A DNA stretch of 64,000 nt. Origin: Ignavibacteria bacterium (lineage in GTDB: Bacteria; Bacteroidota; Ignavibacteria; Tepidaquicellales; OLB5). The notes under the pieces are model-generated. The model ran no database searches. It saw only the letters and a list, made by a program, of their open reading frames with translations, and had not been told where the DNA came from. A program made the position numbers and the translations under genes. The stretch lies in NCBI GenBank assembly GCA_030835025.1, contig JAUQWS010000060.1, positions 1 to 64,000 on the forward strand, read 5' to 3'. Shown here piece after piece: positions 29,245-40,051 of this stretch; position 1 is the stretch's first letter, and the number at the start of each line of letters is the position of its first letter.

Positions 29245-30297
29245 TCATTTCTCTTTTAAGTTACCTACAAGTATATAGTTGTGCGGAACACTTGTTACTG
29301 CATAATAAAAACCGAAATAAGTATTGTTTGCAAAAGCAATATCCACAGGGAAAGTAGCAAAGTCGTAATTGGGTAAAGGAAGCGCTGACTGATAAAGCCA
29401 TTTTTCTCCGTCGTAAAAATACATATTACGGAATATGCTTATAAACCCGCTGGAAAGAAATTTATTTGTAGAGGGACCAGCTATACTATACGGCTCAAAC
29501 GATGGGGTCTCAGTCAATACCTGCCAGATTGAGCCATTAAATAATTCTATACGTTCTGTACGCACCCTCAATAACGAATCATTTACAAAAAATGGGCTGG
29601 TTCTATACTGTAATGAAATATCGCTTGTTTCATCTGTAATGTATTCTACCCATTCATTCTCGGTAAATTTATATATTTTGTGAATCCTGGTATTACTTGT
29701 TGGATAATAGAAATAGTAAAACAATTCATTTCCAAACACAAAAAAGGCAGGTACGTTAATGTTAGTTGTATTTAACTGATATGTTAAAACAGTATCCTGT
29801 ATGTAATGATAGATTCGTCCTGAATGACAGCTTATCCAGACATCTTCCGGTGCTCTCACATATATTTTTACAATAGTATAGTTTGAGTCTTTCGGTAATG
29901 GAATTTCTGATGTGGTTATACCATTCCATTTTTTTAGCCAAGGGTAATAGATACTATTATTGTCCCTTTGCCAACCTCCGATAAAAACAATGTTAGAACT
30001 TGTCCCTGCAATATTTGTAGCTCTTTGAGAACTATTGTGGATAATCACAGAAGATGAACCATTATAATGAAATACTTTTTCATCACCAACATAATAAATA
30101 TTGTTTGTATCAATAATGTAATAATCAAAAAAGTTTTTTATTGTAACAGGAATAAATCTCCAGTTAAAAATATTACTGTCAATAATTTGTATGTGCGGGT
30201 TATTTGCAGGTAGTGTTAAGGGATCATCTTTGCAGGAGTAAAGTAATGCAATAACACAAACTGCAAACATGAAATATACTTTCTTCAGGGTTTTCAC
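29245..30297 (-). CDS. Hypothetical lipoprotein, beta-propeller-like
   Basis: Lipobox-like ALLYSCKDD; repeated short beta motifs. Confidence 0.65.
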   Translation of the reverse strand: MKTLKKVYFMFAVCVIALLYSCKDDPLTLPANNPHIQIIDSNIFNWRFIPVTIKNFFDYYIIDTNNIYYVGDEKVFHYNGSSSVIIHNSSQRATNIAGTSSNIVFIGGWQRDNNSIYYPWLKKWNGITTSEIPLPKDSNYTIVKIYVRAPEDVWISCHSGRIYHYIQDTVLTYQLNTTNINVPAFFVFGNELFYYFYYPTSNTRIHKIYKFTENEWVEYITDETSDISLQYRTSPFFVNDSLLRVRTERIELFNGSIWQVLTETPSFEPYSIAGPSTNKFLSSGFISIFRNMYFYDGEKWLYQSALPLPNYDFATFPVDIAFANNTYFGFYYAVTSVPHNYILVGNLKEK

Positions 30298-30597
30298 TGA
30301 TGCCGGTATTTTAAGAATTTTTCCGGAAGGGGTCTACGCTGTAAACTTCCTTGCTGGAGCATTGGCAAATGGTAAGTAACATTTCAGGGTACCTCCTATA
30401 ATTATAAAGATTTGAAGCAAACTTATGTTGACAATACAAATATAACGAATAGAAAAAAAAAATTGTCAACAATAATTTCGTTATTGGCGTATCAAATTTC
30501 GTGCCATAATTTCACTGCTGCAAATCTTTTGTTTTTGACATACCGTTTTGATGCTAAAATGAACGGCAAAGATACCTACTTAACAGTAGAAACAAAA

Positions 30598-30621
30598 AAG
30601 CCTGCCGATAACGGCAGGCTT
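30598..30621. terminator. Hairpin AAGCCTGCCG-ATAA-CGGCAGGCTT (possible terminator)
   Basis: Perfect 10-bp stem; A-rich flank on its left, so T-rich on the - strand. Confidence 0.6.
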
Positions 30622-30658
30622 AAGTTTTGTGCAAATCCCATTTCGACCTCCCCTCGGT

Positions 30659-30679
30659 CCCCTCCTTGCTAAGGAGGGG
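30659..30679. repeat. Palindromic repeat CCCCTCCTT-GCT-AAGGAGGGG
   Basis: Same family as 46909-46929; related to 12416 and 14523. Confidence 0.77.
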
Positions 30680-30727
30680 AAGAAGAAGTGTGCCTCTTTT
30701 ACTTTTTGCTTTCTTACTTTTGCCTTT

Positions 30728-32770
30728 TTACTTAACAACAACCATCTTCTTCACTTCATTGAAAATTCCGCCGCCTTCTTCAGCTTTGGCTGTAATTTCA
30801 TAGTAATATATTCCTGAGGAAAGATTAGTTGCATCAAACTCAGCGGTATATTTCCCTGCTTCGCTCATCTCATTCAACACTACCTGAATAAGCCTGCCGG
30901 TTACATCAAATACTTTGAGCTGAACATTTGAGCGTTTCGGTATATCGAAGTTTATAAGTGTTACCGGATTGAACGGATTAGGATAGTTCTGCCCCAAAGC
31001 AAAAACCTTCGGAATTTCGCTGTTATTCACTGTTATTCCGACGGTTCCGGGAACTGTGCCGGCAGTTGTATTTCCCTGCTTTAAGACTATATCTGCATTG
31101 GGATCAAACGTGAACGTAAGCGGCTGACGGTTGAAAGTCCATATCCAGATCTGGTTGTTACTCGTATTATCAACTCTGAATACAGAATCAGCACCGGTTG
31201 CAAAAGTTATCCTAATTGGCAGGATCATTCTGAAAAACGGGGGATTTGATTGTGTCTGCCTTGCCTGGAACCCTACATTCCATGTACCGTTTCCGTTATT
31301 GTTGAACTGGTAATAATTTGCGTAAACAGGGTGATTTGGTTGTTTAACCCAGCCGTTGATATACCACGTTAAATCCTGCCCATAAGCCTGGCTTATTTTG
31401 GCTGCAAAATCATCTGTTGCCGAGGATTTATATTTAAAGTTCGCTGTATCAGTTGCGTATGCCCTGATGATATTGAAAAATGTTGCCGAGTCACCAACCA
31501 TGTATCTAAGCTGGTGAAGTATACATGCACCTTTATTATAAGTTATTGCCGTGTTGAACAGTGTTCCGTTTGGCGGCGTGTTGATTGCCCATTCTGGATT
31601 ATACATCGGCCAGCCGGGGTTGCCTGATAAATATCCGCTGGCATCACTGTTTATATCACTCTTGTATGAAGAGTATCCGCCTGTATATTCATACCATATA
31701 GCTTCGCTGTATGTTGCAAAACCTTCATTCAGCCAGATATCTGCCCATGTTGCAGGAGATATCATATCGCCAAACCACATATGCGCGAACTCATGTGATA
31801 CTAGGTTTGCGCTCCAGCAATTTGCGCACAAGGTTGTCAGGGTCTGATTCTCCATTCCGCCCCAGGTAAATCCCGAAGCCGGAGCTGTTGTGAATCCGTT
31901 CTTTTCAAACGGGTACTCGCCGTACTTCTGGGAAAAATGCGTTGTCATATTGCCAATAATGTTCTGAATGCTTGTCGGGTTCTCGCCGGAATTAAAATAG
32001 AATCTTATAGGAATATACTCGCTTGGATTAGAAATTTTCTGCCAGTAAACAATATTCAGATTGTAGTTTACTTTCCCGGTTAATACTGTCAAATATGTTG
32101 TAATTGGGTCTCGGCTTATCCAATGATAATATATAGTATCACCAATTATAAGAGAGTCATTTAGTCTTCCGTTTGATCCTATCTTTACGCTTAGCGGAAC
32201 TTTAACCGTAATATCTATCGTCGCCTTATCAGATGGTTTATCCCAGCAGGGAAACCATTTTCTTGCGCCTTCAGGTTCAGCGTCGGTAAATACTCCTCCG
32301 TTGCTTGCATAAAACGCCTGGTCGCTTACATTAAGGTGCTGGTAATTAATAAGCACTTGTGCGATTTCGTTAGGATTGTAAGTACGGTCAAGATTTATCG
32401 TCAGGATGTTGCTTGTATGCGTGAACGATACTCCGGACATGCCGACTGAATTTATTTGCAAAGATGTATTCACAGCATTCAATGTGATCTGGCTGAGCGC
32501 TGTATCGATTCTGAACTTAACAATTATTGTGCCGGTGAATGACCTTGGATACGGTGAAAGGAAACAATTGTATATATCAAGGTTCAATTTATAGTCAAGA
32601 ACGTCAAACTTATGTTTTGGAGAGTTGGGTGAATCACCCAGCACAAACTGGTGCGGTGAATTCATCTTCTTGTGTGAACAGTAGTCACTCCCCTTCTGAA
32701 AAGAGCCCTGAGAGAATGAAAATGATGCTGTAAGCAGCAGAATGATCGGTATAAATAACTTAGGTGTCAT
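30728..32770 (-). CDS. Secreted M1 family aminopeptidase with T9SS sorting domain
   Basis: GGMENQTLT, LVSHEFAHMWFGDMISPATWADIWLNEGFATYSEAIW zinc site; C-terminal NYPNPFNPVTLINFD...SGIYYYEI. Confidence 0.93.
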   Translation of the reverse strand: MTPKLFIPIILLLTASFSFSQGSFQKGSDYCSHKKMNSPHQFVLGDSPNSPKHKFDVLDYKLNLDIYNCFLSPYPRSFTGTIIVKFRIDTALSQITLNAVNTSLQINSVGMSGVSFTHTSNILTINLDRTYNPNEIAQVLINYQHLNVSDQAFYASNGGVFTDAEPEGARKWFPCWDKPSDKATIDITVKVPLSVKIGSNGRLNDSLIIGDTIYYHWISRDPITTYLTVLTGKVNYNLNIVYWQKISNPSEYIPIRFYFNSGENPTSIQNIIGNMTTHFSQKYGEYPFEKNGFTTAPASGFTWGGMENQTLTTLCANCWSANLVSHEFAHMWFGDMISPATWADIWLNEGFATYSEAIWYEYTGGYSSYKSDINSDASGYLSGNPGWPMYNPEWAINTPPNGTLFNTAITYNKGACILHQLRYMVGDSATFFNIIRAYATDTANFKYKSSATDDFAAKISQAYGQDLTWYINGWVKQPNHPVYANYYQFNNNGNGTWNVGFQARQTQSNPPFFRMILPIRITFATGADSVFRVDNTSNNQIWIWTFNRQPLTFTFDPNADIVLKQGNTTAGTVPGTVGITVNNSEIPKVFALGQNYPNPFNPVTLINFDIPKRSNVQLKVFDVTGRLIQVVLNEMSEAGKYTAEFDATNLSSGIYYYEITAKAEEGGGIFNEVKKMVVVK

Positions 32771-32962
32771 TGATGTATTAATGATAATTTTTAGGCAAAA
32801 CTTAGCGTAAAATTAGCGCTTTTAGTCAAATTTCCCTATGACCTGCATCATAATTTTCGAGCAATACAACTGATATATTTGTGTGTTAGATGCATAGTTT
32901 TTTGAGAAAATTTTGATGATTTTGCCTTAAAAAGCGAAAAATTTTCGTAGGAATCTGTAAAG

Positions 32963-33358
32963 ATGAAAAAATTCGACCCCGTAAAATCTGACCCGAACAA
33001 AGTCAAGCTTTTGGAAGTATTCTCGAACTCCTTCCCCGGCAGGGATTATCTTATAATTCATGAAGCTGCGGAGTTTACTTCAGTTTGCCCGAAGACCGGC
33101 CAGCCTGATTTTGGCATTATTACCATCTCTTACATCGCAAATAAAAAATGTGTTGAGCTTAAATCCCTCAAATTCTATCTCCAGTCATTCAGAAATGAAG
33201 GAATCTTTTATGAAGACGTCACAAACAGGATACTTGAAGACCTTGTTGGTGTGCTGAAGCCTAAATGGATGGAAGTAAAAGGCGAGTTTTCTGTGCGCGG
33301 AGGAATATGCTCGACCGTAATTGCCGTTTATGGCAAACGAAATGAAAAAGATAGATAA
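32963..33358 (+). CDS. queF: NADPH-dependent 7-cyano-7-deazaguanine reductase QueF
   Basis: [14 protein letters not shown] catalytic Cys motif, [26 protein letters not shown]. Confidence 0.93.
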   Translation: MKKFDPVKSDPNKVKLLEVFSNSFPGRDYLIIHEAAEFTSVCPKTGQPDFGIITISYIANKKCVELKSLKFYLQSFRNEGIFYEDVTNRILEDLVGVLKPKWMEVKGEFSVRGGICSTVIAVYGKRNEKDR

Positions 33359-34448
33359 AAATGGACTGGGGAGCATTATCAGTGCTCTTCTTGAAAAAGG
33401 TTACAAAGTTATCGGCCCTGTACTTAATGGTGGAGCAATAATATACGATGAGATCACCGGAGTTAATGATTTGCCCGAAGGATGGGGCGACAAGCAGGAA
33501 GCTGCAACTTACAGGGTTGTTAAAAGAAGTGATAAGGCTCTTTTTGGTTATGTGGTCGGTCCGCACTCCTGGAAGAAGTTCCTTTATCCCCAGAAGACAA
33601 AGCTTTGGGAAGCAGAAAAAAATAACAAGGGTTTTGATATTAAACCCTCAAACGGCACCGCGGTTAAATATGCATTTCTCGGAGTCCGTTCATGCGAACT
33701 TAATGCAATACAGATACAGGACAGAGTCTTTAACAACGGAATGTTTGCAGATACCTTTTACAACAAAATAAGAAAAGAGATTTTTACAATTGCAGTAAAC
33801 TGCACTCAGGCAGGCGGTACGTGTTTCTGTGTTTCGATGGATACAGGTCCGAAGGCAAAAGGCGGGTATGACCTTGCTCTCACAGAAGTTATAAATGAAA
33901 GCGGTCATTACTTTATTCTTGATGAAGGCAGTGAAAAAGGCAGAGAAATTTCATCTAAAGTATTGAGTTCAGAAGCCTCGCAAGATGAAATTTCTGCTGC
34001 CGATAAAGCAGTTAAGAATGCCGAAGATAACATGGGCAGGAAGATGAACACCGATGGGATCAAGGAAATGTTATACAACAATCATGACCATCCCGCATGG
34101 GCTTTGATCGCCGCGCGCTGCTTATCCTGTGCAAACTGTACTATGGTTTGTCCCACATGTTTTTGCGCAAATGTCGATGATACTACAGATCTGACAGGCA
34201 GCCACACAGAAAGATGGCGTAGATGGGATTCATGTTTTGCCCTGGACTATTCAAAAGTCGCAGGAGGAAATTTCAGGACATCCATTAAAGCCCGTTACAG
34301 GCAATGGATGACACATAAGCTGGCTTCGTGGATCGACCAGTTCGGATCTTCCGGCTGTGTTGGCTGCGGCAGGTGCATTTCCTGGTGCCCTGTTGGTATT
34401 GATATTACCAAAGAAGTTGAGCTTATAAGAGAAACAGCTAAAGCATAA
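33342..34448 (+). CDS. hydB: Group 3b [NiFe] hydrogenase-type beta subunit (4Fe-4S dicluster protein)
   Basis: [16 protein letters not shown] and [18 protein letters not shown] clusters; overlaps queF by 17 nt; followed by HydG/D/A-like genes. Confidence 0.83.
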   Translation: MKKIDKNGLGSIISALLEKGYKVIGPVLNGGAIIYDEITGVNDLPEGWGDKQEAATYRVVKRSDKALFGYVVGPHSWKKFLYPQKTKLWEAEKNNKGFDIKPSNGTAVKYAFLGVRSCELNAIQIQDRVFNNGMFADTFYNKIRKEIFTIAVNCTQAGGTCFCVSMDTGPKAKGGYDLALTEVINESGHYFILDEGSEKGREISSKVLSSEASQDEISAADKAVKNAEDNMGRKMNTDGIKEMLYNNHDHPAWALIAARCLSCANCTMVCPTCFCANVDDTTDLTGSHTERWRRWDSCFALDYSKVAGGNFRTSIKARYRQWMTHKLASWIDQFGSSGCVGCGRCISWCPVGIDITKEVELIRETAKA

Positions 34449-34477
34449 TTTATCTATTCACTTAATTATTTAATATT

Positions 34478-34936
34478 ATGGAAGATCTATCCGGAATACT
34501 CAAAAACCATCCTTTCCTGAAGGACCTTGATGAGAATTACCTTCAGCAGATAACAAGCTGCGCTTCTAATGTTGTTTTCAAAGAAAACGATATCATTTTC
34601 AAGGAAGGTGATGAAGCTAAGAGCTTTTATCTAATCAGGAGCGGAAAGGTAGCCTTAGAGCTAAACGGCAGAGAAAAAGGGAATGTCAGGATTCTGACTA
34701 TAGGTTCAGGCCAGATCCTCGGCTGGTCATGGATAGTATCTCCCTATAAATGGCATTTCGAAGCCCATGCGCTTGAGGATGTTAACGCAATTGCTCTCGA
34801 TGGCAAATGCCTCCGCGAAAAATGCGAAGAGGATCCTAAAATGGGTTACGAAATGATAAAAAGATTTACACAGATTCTTGAACAGAGGCTGCGCTCTACA
34901 AGAATGCAGCTCCTGGATGTTTACGGCAAAAGCTAG
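34478..34936 (+). CDS. Stand-alone cyclic-nucleotide-binding-domain-like protein in the hydrogenase operon
   Basis: HPFLKDLDENYLQQI..., FKEGDEAKSFYLIRSGKVAL CNBD beta-roll; no HTH; atypical GWSWIVSPYKWHFEAHAL segment. Confidence 0.8.
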   Translation: MEDLSGILKNHPFLKDLDENYLQQITSCASNVVFKENDIIFKEGDEAKSFYLIRSGKVALELNGREKGNVRILTIGSGQILGWSWIVSPYKWHFEAHALEDVNAIALDGKCLREKCEEDPKMGYEMIKRFTQILEQRLRSTRMQLLDVYGKS

Positions 34937-35027
34937 GCTCAGCACGCGCTGGAGGCTATAACCGGATATACGATGCATAGATTACGAAACGGATGAGTGT
35001 TGCAATCAATATAGAAAGATTCTTAAC

Positions 35028-35894
35028 GTGGAAAAAATACTGGAAAAAAGGATCGATACTATGCAGCTTGACCCGATGATACCGCTTAGAGCAAAAGTGA
35101 AGAAGATATTCTGGGAAACCGAAGACGTTTTCACTTTTGAGCTGGTTTATGATGAGGAAAACAGACGTGATTTCAGCTTCAAACCCGGACAATTCAACAT
35201 GCTTTACTCTTTTGGAGTTGGTGAGTCCGCAATATCCATTAGTTCAGATTCCGATAAGCACGGCTCCGTGCTCCATACAATTCATAAAGTCGGTTACGTT
35301 ACAAGCGCATTATCAAAGCTTAAAAAAGGTGATATAGTTGGCTTGCGCGGTCCATTCGGCAGTTCGTGGCCGCTTGATATAACAAAAGGAAGAGATGTCT
35401 GCATAATCGCCGGCGGTTTGGGTCTCCCGCCCTTAAGACCTGCCATTTATCATATCTTCAAACACAGAAAACAATACGGAAAAGTTACGATCCTGTATGG
35501 TGCCCGCTCGCCAAGAGATATTATGTTCCCGGTTGAGCTTGAAGCATGGAAGAAAAAACACGATGTACAGGTTGAGGTAACTGTTGATAGAGCAGATAGC
35601 ACGTGGCGCGGTCATATTGGAGTTGTAACAACGCTTCTCAGTTATACTGAGCTTGATCCTGAAAAGACAACTGCAATGATCTGCGGACCCGAAATTATGA
35701 TGAAATATACAGTTGATGAGCTTATGAAGAATAATATAAGCGATAAGAACATTTATGTTTCACTTGAAAGAAATATGAAATGTGCACTGGGATTCTGCGG
35801 ACATTGCCAGTACGGCCCGAGTTTTGTCTGCAAAGATGGACCGGTGTTCAGTTTTTCGAATGTAACCGATATTTTTGAGATAAGAGAGTTATAA
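35028..35894 (+). CDS. hydG: Group 3b hydrogenase gamma subunit (FAD/NAD(P)-binding, 2Fe-2S)
   Basis: [49 protein letters not shown]. Confidence 0.87.
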   Translation: MEKILEKRIDTMQLDPMIPLRAKVKKIFWETEDVFTFELVYDEENRRDFSFKPGQFNMLYSFGVGESAISISSDSDKHGSVLHTIHKVGYVTSALSKLKKGDIVGLRGPFGSSWPLDITKGRDVCIIAGGLGLPPLRPAIYHIFKHRKQYGKVTILYGARSPRDIMFPVELEAWKKKHDVQVEVTVDRADSTWRGHIGVVTTLLSYTELDPEKTTAMICGPEIMMKYTVDELMKNNISDKNIYVSLERNMKCALGFCGHCQYGPSFVCKDGPVFSFSNVTDIFEIREL

Positions 35895-35896
35895 CA

Positions 35897-36673
35897 ATGG
35901 CATATAAGAAACCAAGGCTTGCAGTATTCAAGATGTCTTCCTGCGACGGATGCCAGCTTTCACTGCTGGATGCTGAAGACGAGCTGCTGGATGTTCTTGG
36001 CGGAGTTGAGCTGGCTTACTTCCCTGAAGCATCAAGTAAAATGCTTAAAGGACCGTATGATATTGGTCTTGTTGAAGGAAGCATCACTACACCGCGCAAT
36101 GTGGAAGAAATAAGACAGATAAGAAAAGACTGCAAGATACTTATAACAATAGGTTCCTGTGCTACAGCAGGAGGAATTCAGGCACTCAGGAACTGGAAAG
36201 ACGTCAAGGAGTTCACAAAAATAGTATATGCTTCCCCTGAGTATATTTCAACGCTTGACAGGTCTCTGCCCGTCAGCGCATATGTTCACGTTGATTTTGA
36301 ATTGCGCGGCTGTCCTATCAACAAATATCAGCTGATTGAAGTATTGAACGCATTCCTTAACAGCCGCAAGCCAAATGTTGCAACTCACAGTGTCTGCATA
36401 GATTGCAAACTCAAAGAGAACGTATGTGTAATGGTTGCTCACGGTACGGCATGTCTTGGACCCGTTACTCAGACCGGCTGCAATGCTCTGTGTCCTTCTT
36501 ATGACAGGGGCTGTTTCGGGTGCTACGGACCGATGGATTCAACCAATACTGCTTCTTTGGCAAAAGAGTTTAAGATTTTGGGAAAAACAAGCTTTGATGT
36601 GATGACAATGTTCAGGAATTTTAATGCATATGCAGAACCTTTCAGAAAAGAAAGCGAAGCAAATGAAAAATAA
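35897..36673 (+). CDS. hydD: Group 3b [NiFe] hydrogenase small (delta) subunit
   Basis: [58 protein letters not shown]. Confidence 0.88.
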   Translation: MAYKKPRLAVFKMSSCDGCQLSLLDAEDELLDVLGGVELAYFPEASSKMLKGPYDIGLVEGSITTPRNVEEIRQIRKDCKILITIGSCATAGGIQALRNWKDVKEFTKIVYASPEYISTLDRSLPVSAYVHVDFELRGCPINKYQLIEVLNAFLNSRKPNVATHSVCIDCKLKENVCVMVAHGTACLGPVTQTGCNALCPSYDRGCFGCYGPMDSTNTASLAKEFKILGKTSFDVMTMFRNFNAYAEPFRKESEANEK

Positions 36674-37952
36674 GACTATAAAAGTAGACTATATGGCGCG
36701 CGTTGAAGGCGAAGGCGCGCTTTACCTTAAGATAAAAAATGGCGAGGTTGCCGATGCGAAGTTAAAAATATTCGAGCCGCCAAGGTTCTTTGAGGCATTC
36801 CTTCGCGGAAGGCACTATTACGAAGCTCCCGATATTACTGCACGTATTTGCGGGATCTGTCCTGTTGCTTACCAGATGAGCGCAGTACATGCAATGGAAG
36901 ATGCTTTCGGTGTTAAGATATCCAAACCGATCAGAGAGCTCCGCAGGCTGCTTTATTGCGGCGAGTGGATCGAAAGCCATACACTCCATCTTTATATGCT
37001 TCACGCCCCGGATTTCCTCGGCTACGATGATGTTGTTCAAATGTCGAAAGACTATCCCGATATCGTGAAAAAAGCTCTCAGACTTAAGAAAGTTGGTAAT
37101 GATATTATGAGCCTTATCGGCGGAAGGGAAATCCACCCGATAAATGTCAAGGTTGGTGGATTCTATAAAGTCCCAACTAAGAAGGATCTGATGAAAATGT
37201 ATGATGAGATAAAATGGGCGCGCGATGCCGCTATTGATACGGCAAGATTCGCAGCGTCTCTTAAATTCCCTGAGTTCCTGCAGGATTATGAATGTGTTTC
37301 CCTTGTCCACCCCGATGAATATCCGTTCAATGAGGGAAGGATAATGTCAAATAAGGGAATTGATATTGCCCCCGAGCAGTATGATTTCCATTTCAGGGAA
37401 GAACACGCCGAGCATTCACATGCTTTGCATTCAAGGATAAGAGAAAGGGATAATTACCTCGTGGGTCCGATCGCAAGGTATAACCTTAATCATGATAAGC
37501 TGACACCGACCTGCAAGGAAGTTGCTGCAGAGGTCGGTCTTGGCACAGAGTGTTATAATCCGTTCAAAAGCATAATAATCAGAGGAATAGAGACACTATA
37601 TTCCTGTGAAGAGGCTTTGCGGATAATTGAAAATTATGAAATGCCGGAGAGTCCTTCGGCAGAGGTCATACCGATCGAAGCAACAGGCTACGCCTGCACA
37701 GAAGCTCCGCGGGGGATGATCTATCACAGGTACAGAGTAAACGAAGACGGTTTGATCGAAGATGCTAAGATAGTTCCGCCTACATCGCAGAATCAGAAGA
37801 CCATTGAGAACGACTTGAAGAATTTTGTTCCAATGTATATAGATCTTCCGGATAAAGAGCTTATCTGGAAGTGCGAGCAGGCTGTCAGGAATTACGATCC
37901 GTGTATATCATGTGCAACACATTTTCTAAAACTTAATATTCAGCGGGAGTGA
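36663..37952 (+). CDS. hydA: Group 3b [NiFe] hydrogenase large (alpha) subunit
   Basis: L1 [19 protein letters not shown] and L2 DPCISCATH, with a short C-terminal extension FLKLNIQRE; start [16 protein letters not shown] at 36663. Confidence 0.9.
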   Translation: MKNKTIKVDYMARVEGEGALYLKIKNGEVADAKLKIFEPPRFFEAFLRGRHYYEAPDITARICGICPVAYQMSAVHAMEDAFGVKISKPIRELRRLLYCGEWIESHTLHLYMLHAPDFLGYDDVVQMSKDYPDIVKKALRLKKVGNDIMSLIGGREIHPINVKVGGFYKVPTKKDLMKMYDEIKWARDAAIDTARFAASLKFPEFLQDYECVSLVHPDEYPFNEGRIMSNKGIDIAPEQYDFHFREEHAEHSHALHSRIRERDNYLVGPIARYNLNHDKLTPTCKEVAAEVGLGTECYNPFKSIIIRGIETLYSCEEALRIIENYEMPESPSAEVIPIEATGYACTEAPRGMIYHRYRVNEDGLIEDAKIVPPTSQNQKTIENDLKNFVPMYIDLPDKELIWKCEQAVRNYDPCISCATHFLKLNIQRE

Positions 37953-38003
37953 TGTTCAAAGTGAGCTTTATGCTCCTGGAACTCACTGTACGCAACAATA
38001 CTG

Positions 38004-38489
38004 ATGGATGGTTCTGGGATTTTAATAATTGGAATTGGCAATGAATACCGAACCGATGATGCTGCCGGGCTTTTGGCAGCAAGGAAAGTAAAAGAATTAG
38101 CGATACCGGGAATTGATGTAAGAGAAAACAATGGCGATGGCGCTGACCTTATGGAGCACTGGGCCAATAAGGAAAACGTTATCCTTATCGACGCAGTTTT
38201 ATCCGGCTCTGCACCGGGCACAATACACCGCTTCAGTTTGCCCGGCCCCGAGTTACCTTCGGAGTACTTCAGATTTTCAACACACCTTTTCAGTGTACCA
38301 CAGGCTATATATCTTTCAGCTTCTCTGGGCAGACTGCCTAAGAGCCTTGTGCTTTACGGCATAGAGGCTTCCTCATTTGACTCAGGCACATCTCTATCAG
38401 GCGAAGTTGAACTTGCAGTTAATAATATTGTAAATATTCTGAATAATGATATCAATAAACTTATAATCAATCCTAAAGGAGTAAATTAA
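38004..38489 (+). CDS. Hydrogenase maturation protease (HyaD/HycI-like), first copy
   Basis: GIGNEYRTDDAAGLLAARKV, DGADLMEHW, VILIDAVLSG. Confidence 0.85.
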   Translation: MDGSGILIIGIGNEYRTDDAAGLLAARKVKELAIPGIDVRENNGDGADLMEHWANKENVILIDAVLSGSAPGTIHRFSLPGPELPSEYFRFSTHLFSVPQAIYLSASLGRLPKSLVLYGIEASSFDSGTSLSGEVELAVNNIVNILNNDINKLIINPKGVN

Positions 38490-38492
38490 TTA

Positions 38493-39152
38493 ATGGATAC
38501 GACCATTGACGTTAAATCGTTTGCGCCGAATGGAAAACAAAATGGCTACAACGGCAAAGCTAAGATGATAAACAGAAAGATCAAGTATGAAAGTGAACTG
38601 AGCAGTGATTTCAAAGAAACCATTGCAGAACTTGCTCATGGAGAAAAGCTTTACGGCTGTATCCAGTGCGGTACCTGCAGTGCAACATGCCCTGTTAGTC
38701 ATTATATGGACTATACTCCGCGTAAAATAATACAGATGGTAAGAGAAGGATTCAGAGACGATGTGCTGAAAAGCTCAACTGTTTGGCTCTGCGCTTCCTG
38801 CTATTCCTGCACTGTAGAGTGCCCCAAAGGAATCAAAATTACAGATGTAATGTATGCTTTAAAACGCGAGGCTATATCCGCCGGATACTTTCCGAAGCGT
38901 TTTCCGACACCGGTACTTGCTGAAAATTTCTTCGCACAAGTGCTTAACAACGGCAGGAACAGCGAAGGCCCCCTGCTGATGAAGATGTATATGAAAACCA
39001 ATCCTTTTAATGCTCTCAAAAATACAATGCTTGCCTTCAGACTCTGGAAGACCGGAAGACTGACACTTAAAACAGAGCATACGAAAGACAGAAAAAGCCT
39101 TAAGAAACTTCTTGGAAGCATCGATAAACAGAAGGAGGCTTTGGCAAAATGA
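38493..39152 (+). CDS. hdrC: Heterodisulfide reductase subunit C-like 4Fe-4S protein
   Basis: CIQCGTCSATCPVSHYMDYTPRKIIQMVREG, LCASCYSCTVECPKGI. Confidence 0.88.
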   Translation: MDTTIDVKSFAPNGKQNGYNGKAKMINRKIKYESELSSDFKETIAELAHGEKLYGCIQCGTCSATCPVSHYMDYTPRKIIQMVREGFRDDVLKSSTVWLCASCYSCTVECPKGIKITDVMYALKREAISAGYFPKRFPTPVLAENFFAQVLNNGRNSEGPLLMKMYMKTNPFNALKNTMLAFRLWKTGRLTLKTEHTKDRKSLKKLLGSIDKQKEALAK

Positions 39153-40051
39153 GATATCTATATTATCCCGGCTGTTCGCTTAAGAGCACCGGAAAATCAT
39201 ATGAAGAATCACTGCTTGCAGTCTTTAAAGCTCTCAAAATGGATGTTGTTGAGATCAATGACTGGAACTGCTGCGGAGCGACTGCTTACATGGCTGTTGA
39301 TGAGACCAAAGCTTTTGCAATTGCAGCAAGAAATCTTGCACTTGCAGAAGAGCAGTTCAATAAAGAAGAAGAGATCCATGTAATAGCCCCATGCAGTGCA
39401 TGTTATATGGTACTGCTTAAGACTAAGATGTTTCTGGAGCAGAATCTGGCCGAAAAAGGCAGAATCAAAAATGCGCTCAAGGAATCAGGACTGAATTACG
39501 AAGGCAAAGTAAAGATCCGCCACCCTCTTGATGTGCTAGTCAATGATATCGGAGTGAAAGAAATAGCCAAGGCTGTAACTCATCCCCTTAAAGGCGTAAA
39601 AGTTGCATCATACTATGGATGCCAGACAGTCAGGCCGTACTCAACTTTTGATGACCAGAGAGAACCCCATACTATGGATGATATTACCGCAGCAATAGGT
39701 GCAGAGTCAGTTGACTGGCCGCTTAAAACACGCTGCTGCGGAGCAAGCTTAACCGGAACAATTGACCGTGTAGGATTGCCGCTCAGCTTTATGATACTTA
39801 AGGAAGCATCAAAGCGCCGCGCCGATGTGGTTTCCACTTCGTGCCCGCTTTGCCAGTTCAATCTGGAGTGCTACCAGGACAATATGAATAAACAATTCCG
39901 CAATGATATACATATCGGCGTTGTATACTTTTCTCAGCTTATGGGTCTTGCCCTGGGCATTGATCCTAAAACGCTCGGAATGAACCGCTTGTTCGTTCCG
40001 CCCGAAAATGTATACAAAATAATGAAGGGAGGCGAAAAGGTATATGTCTAA
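39149..40051 (+). CDS. hdrB: Heterodisulfide reductase subunit B-like (two CCG domains)
   Basis: YYPGCSLKSTGKSYEES, NWCCGATAYMA, APCSACYMVL, TRCCGASLTG, STSCPLCQFNLE. Confidence 0.9.
   Translation: MRYLYYPGCSLKSTGKSYEESLLAVFKALKMDVVEINDWNCCGATAYMAVDETKAFAIAARNLALAEEQFNKEEEIHVIAPCSACYMVLLKTKMFLEQNLAEKGRIKNALKESGLNYEGKVKIRHPLDVLVNDIGVKEIAKAVTHPLKGVKVASYYGCQTVRPYSTFDDQREPHTMDDITAAIGAESVDWPLKTRCCGASLTGTIDRVGLPLSFMILKEASKRRADVVSTSCPLCQFNLECYQDNMNKQFRNDIHIGVVYFSQLMGLALGIDPKTLGMNRLFVPPENVYKIMKGGEKVYV

Noticed and set aside
30412-30672. 86-aa + strand ORF
   Set aside because: Covers a terminator-like hairpin and a palindromic repeat; biased composition, no homology signal.
32882-32962. Possible preQ1 riboswitch upstream of queF
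   Set aside because: Could not identify the conserved preQ1-I hairpin plus A-rich tail/pseudoknot or a preQ1-II architecture.
36762-37310. 182-aa - strand ORF
   Set aside because: Antisense to the hydA large subunit, no independent signals.
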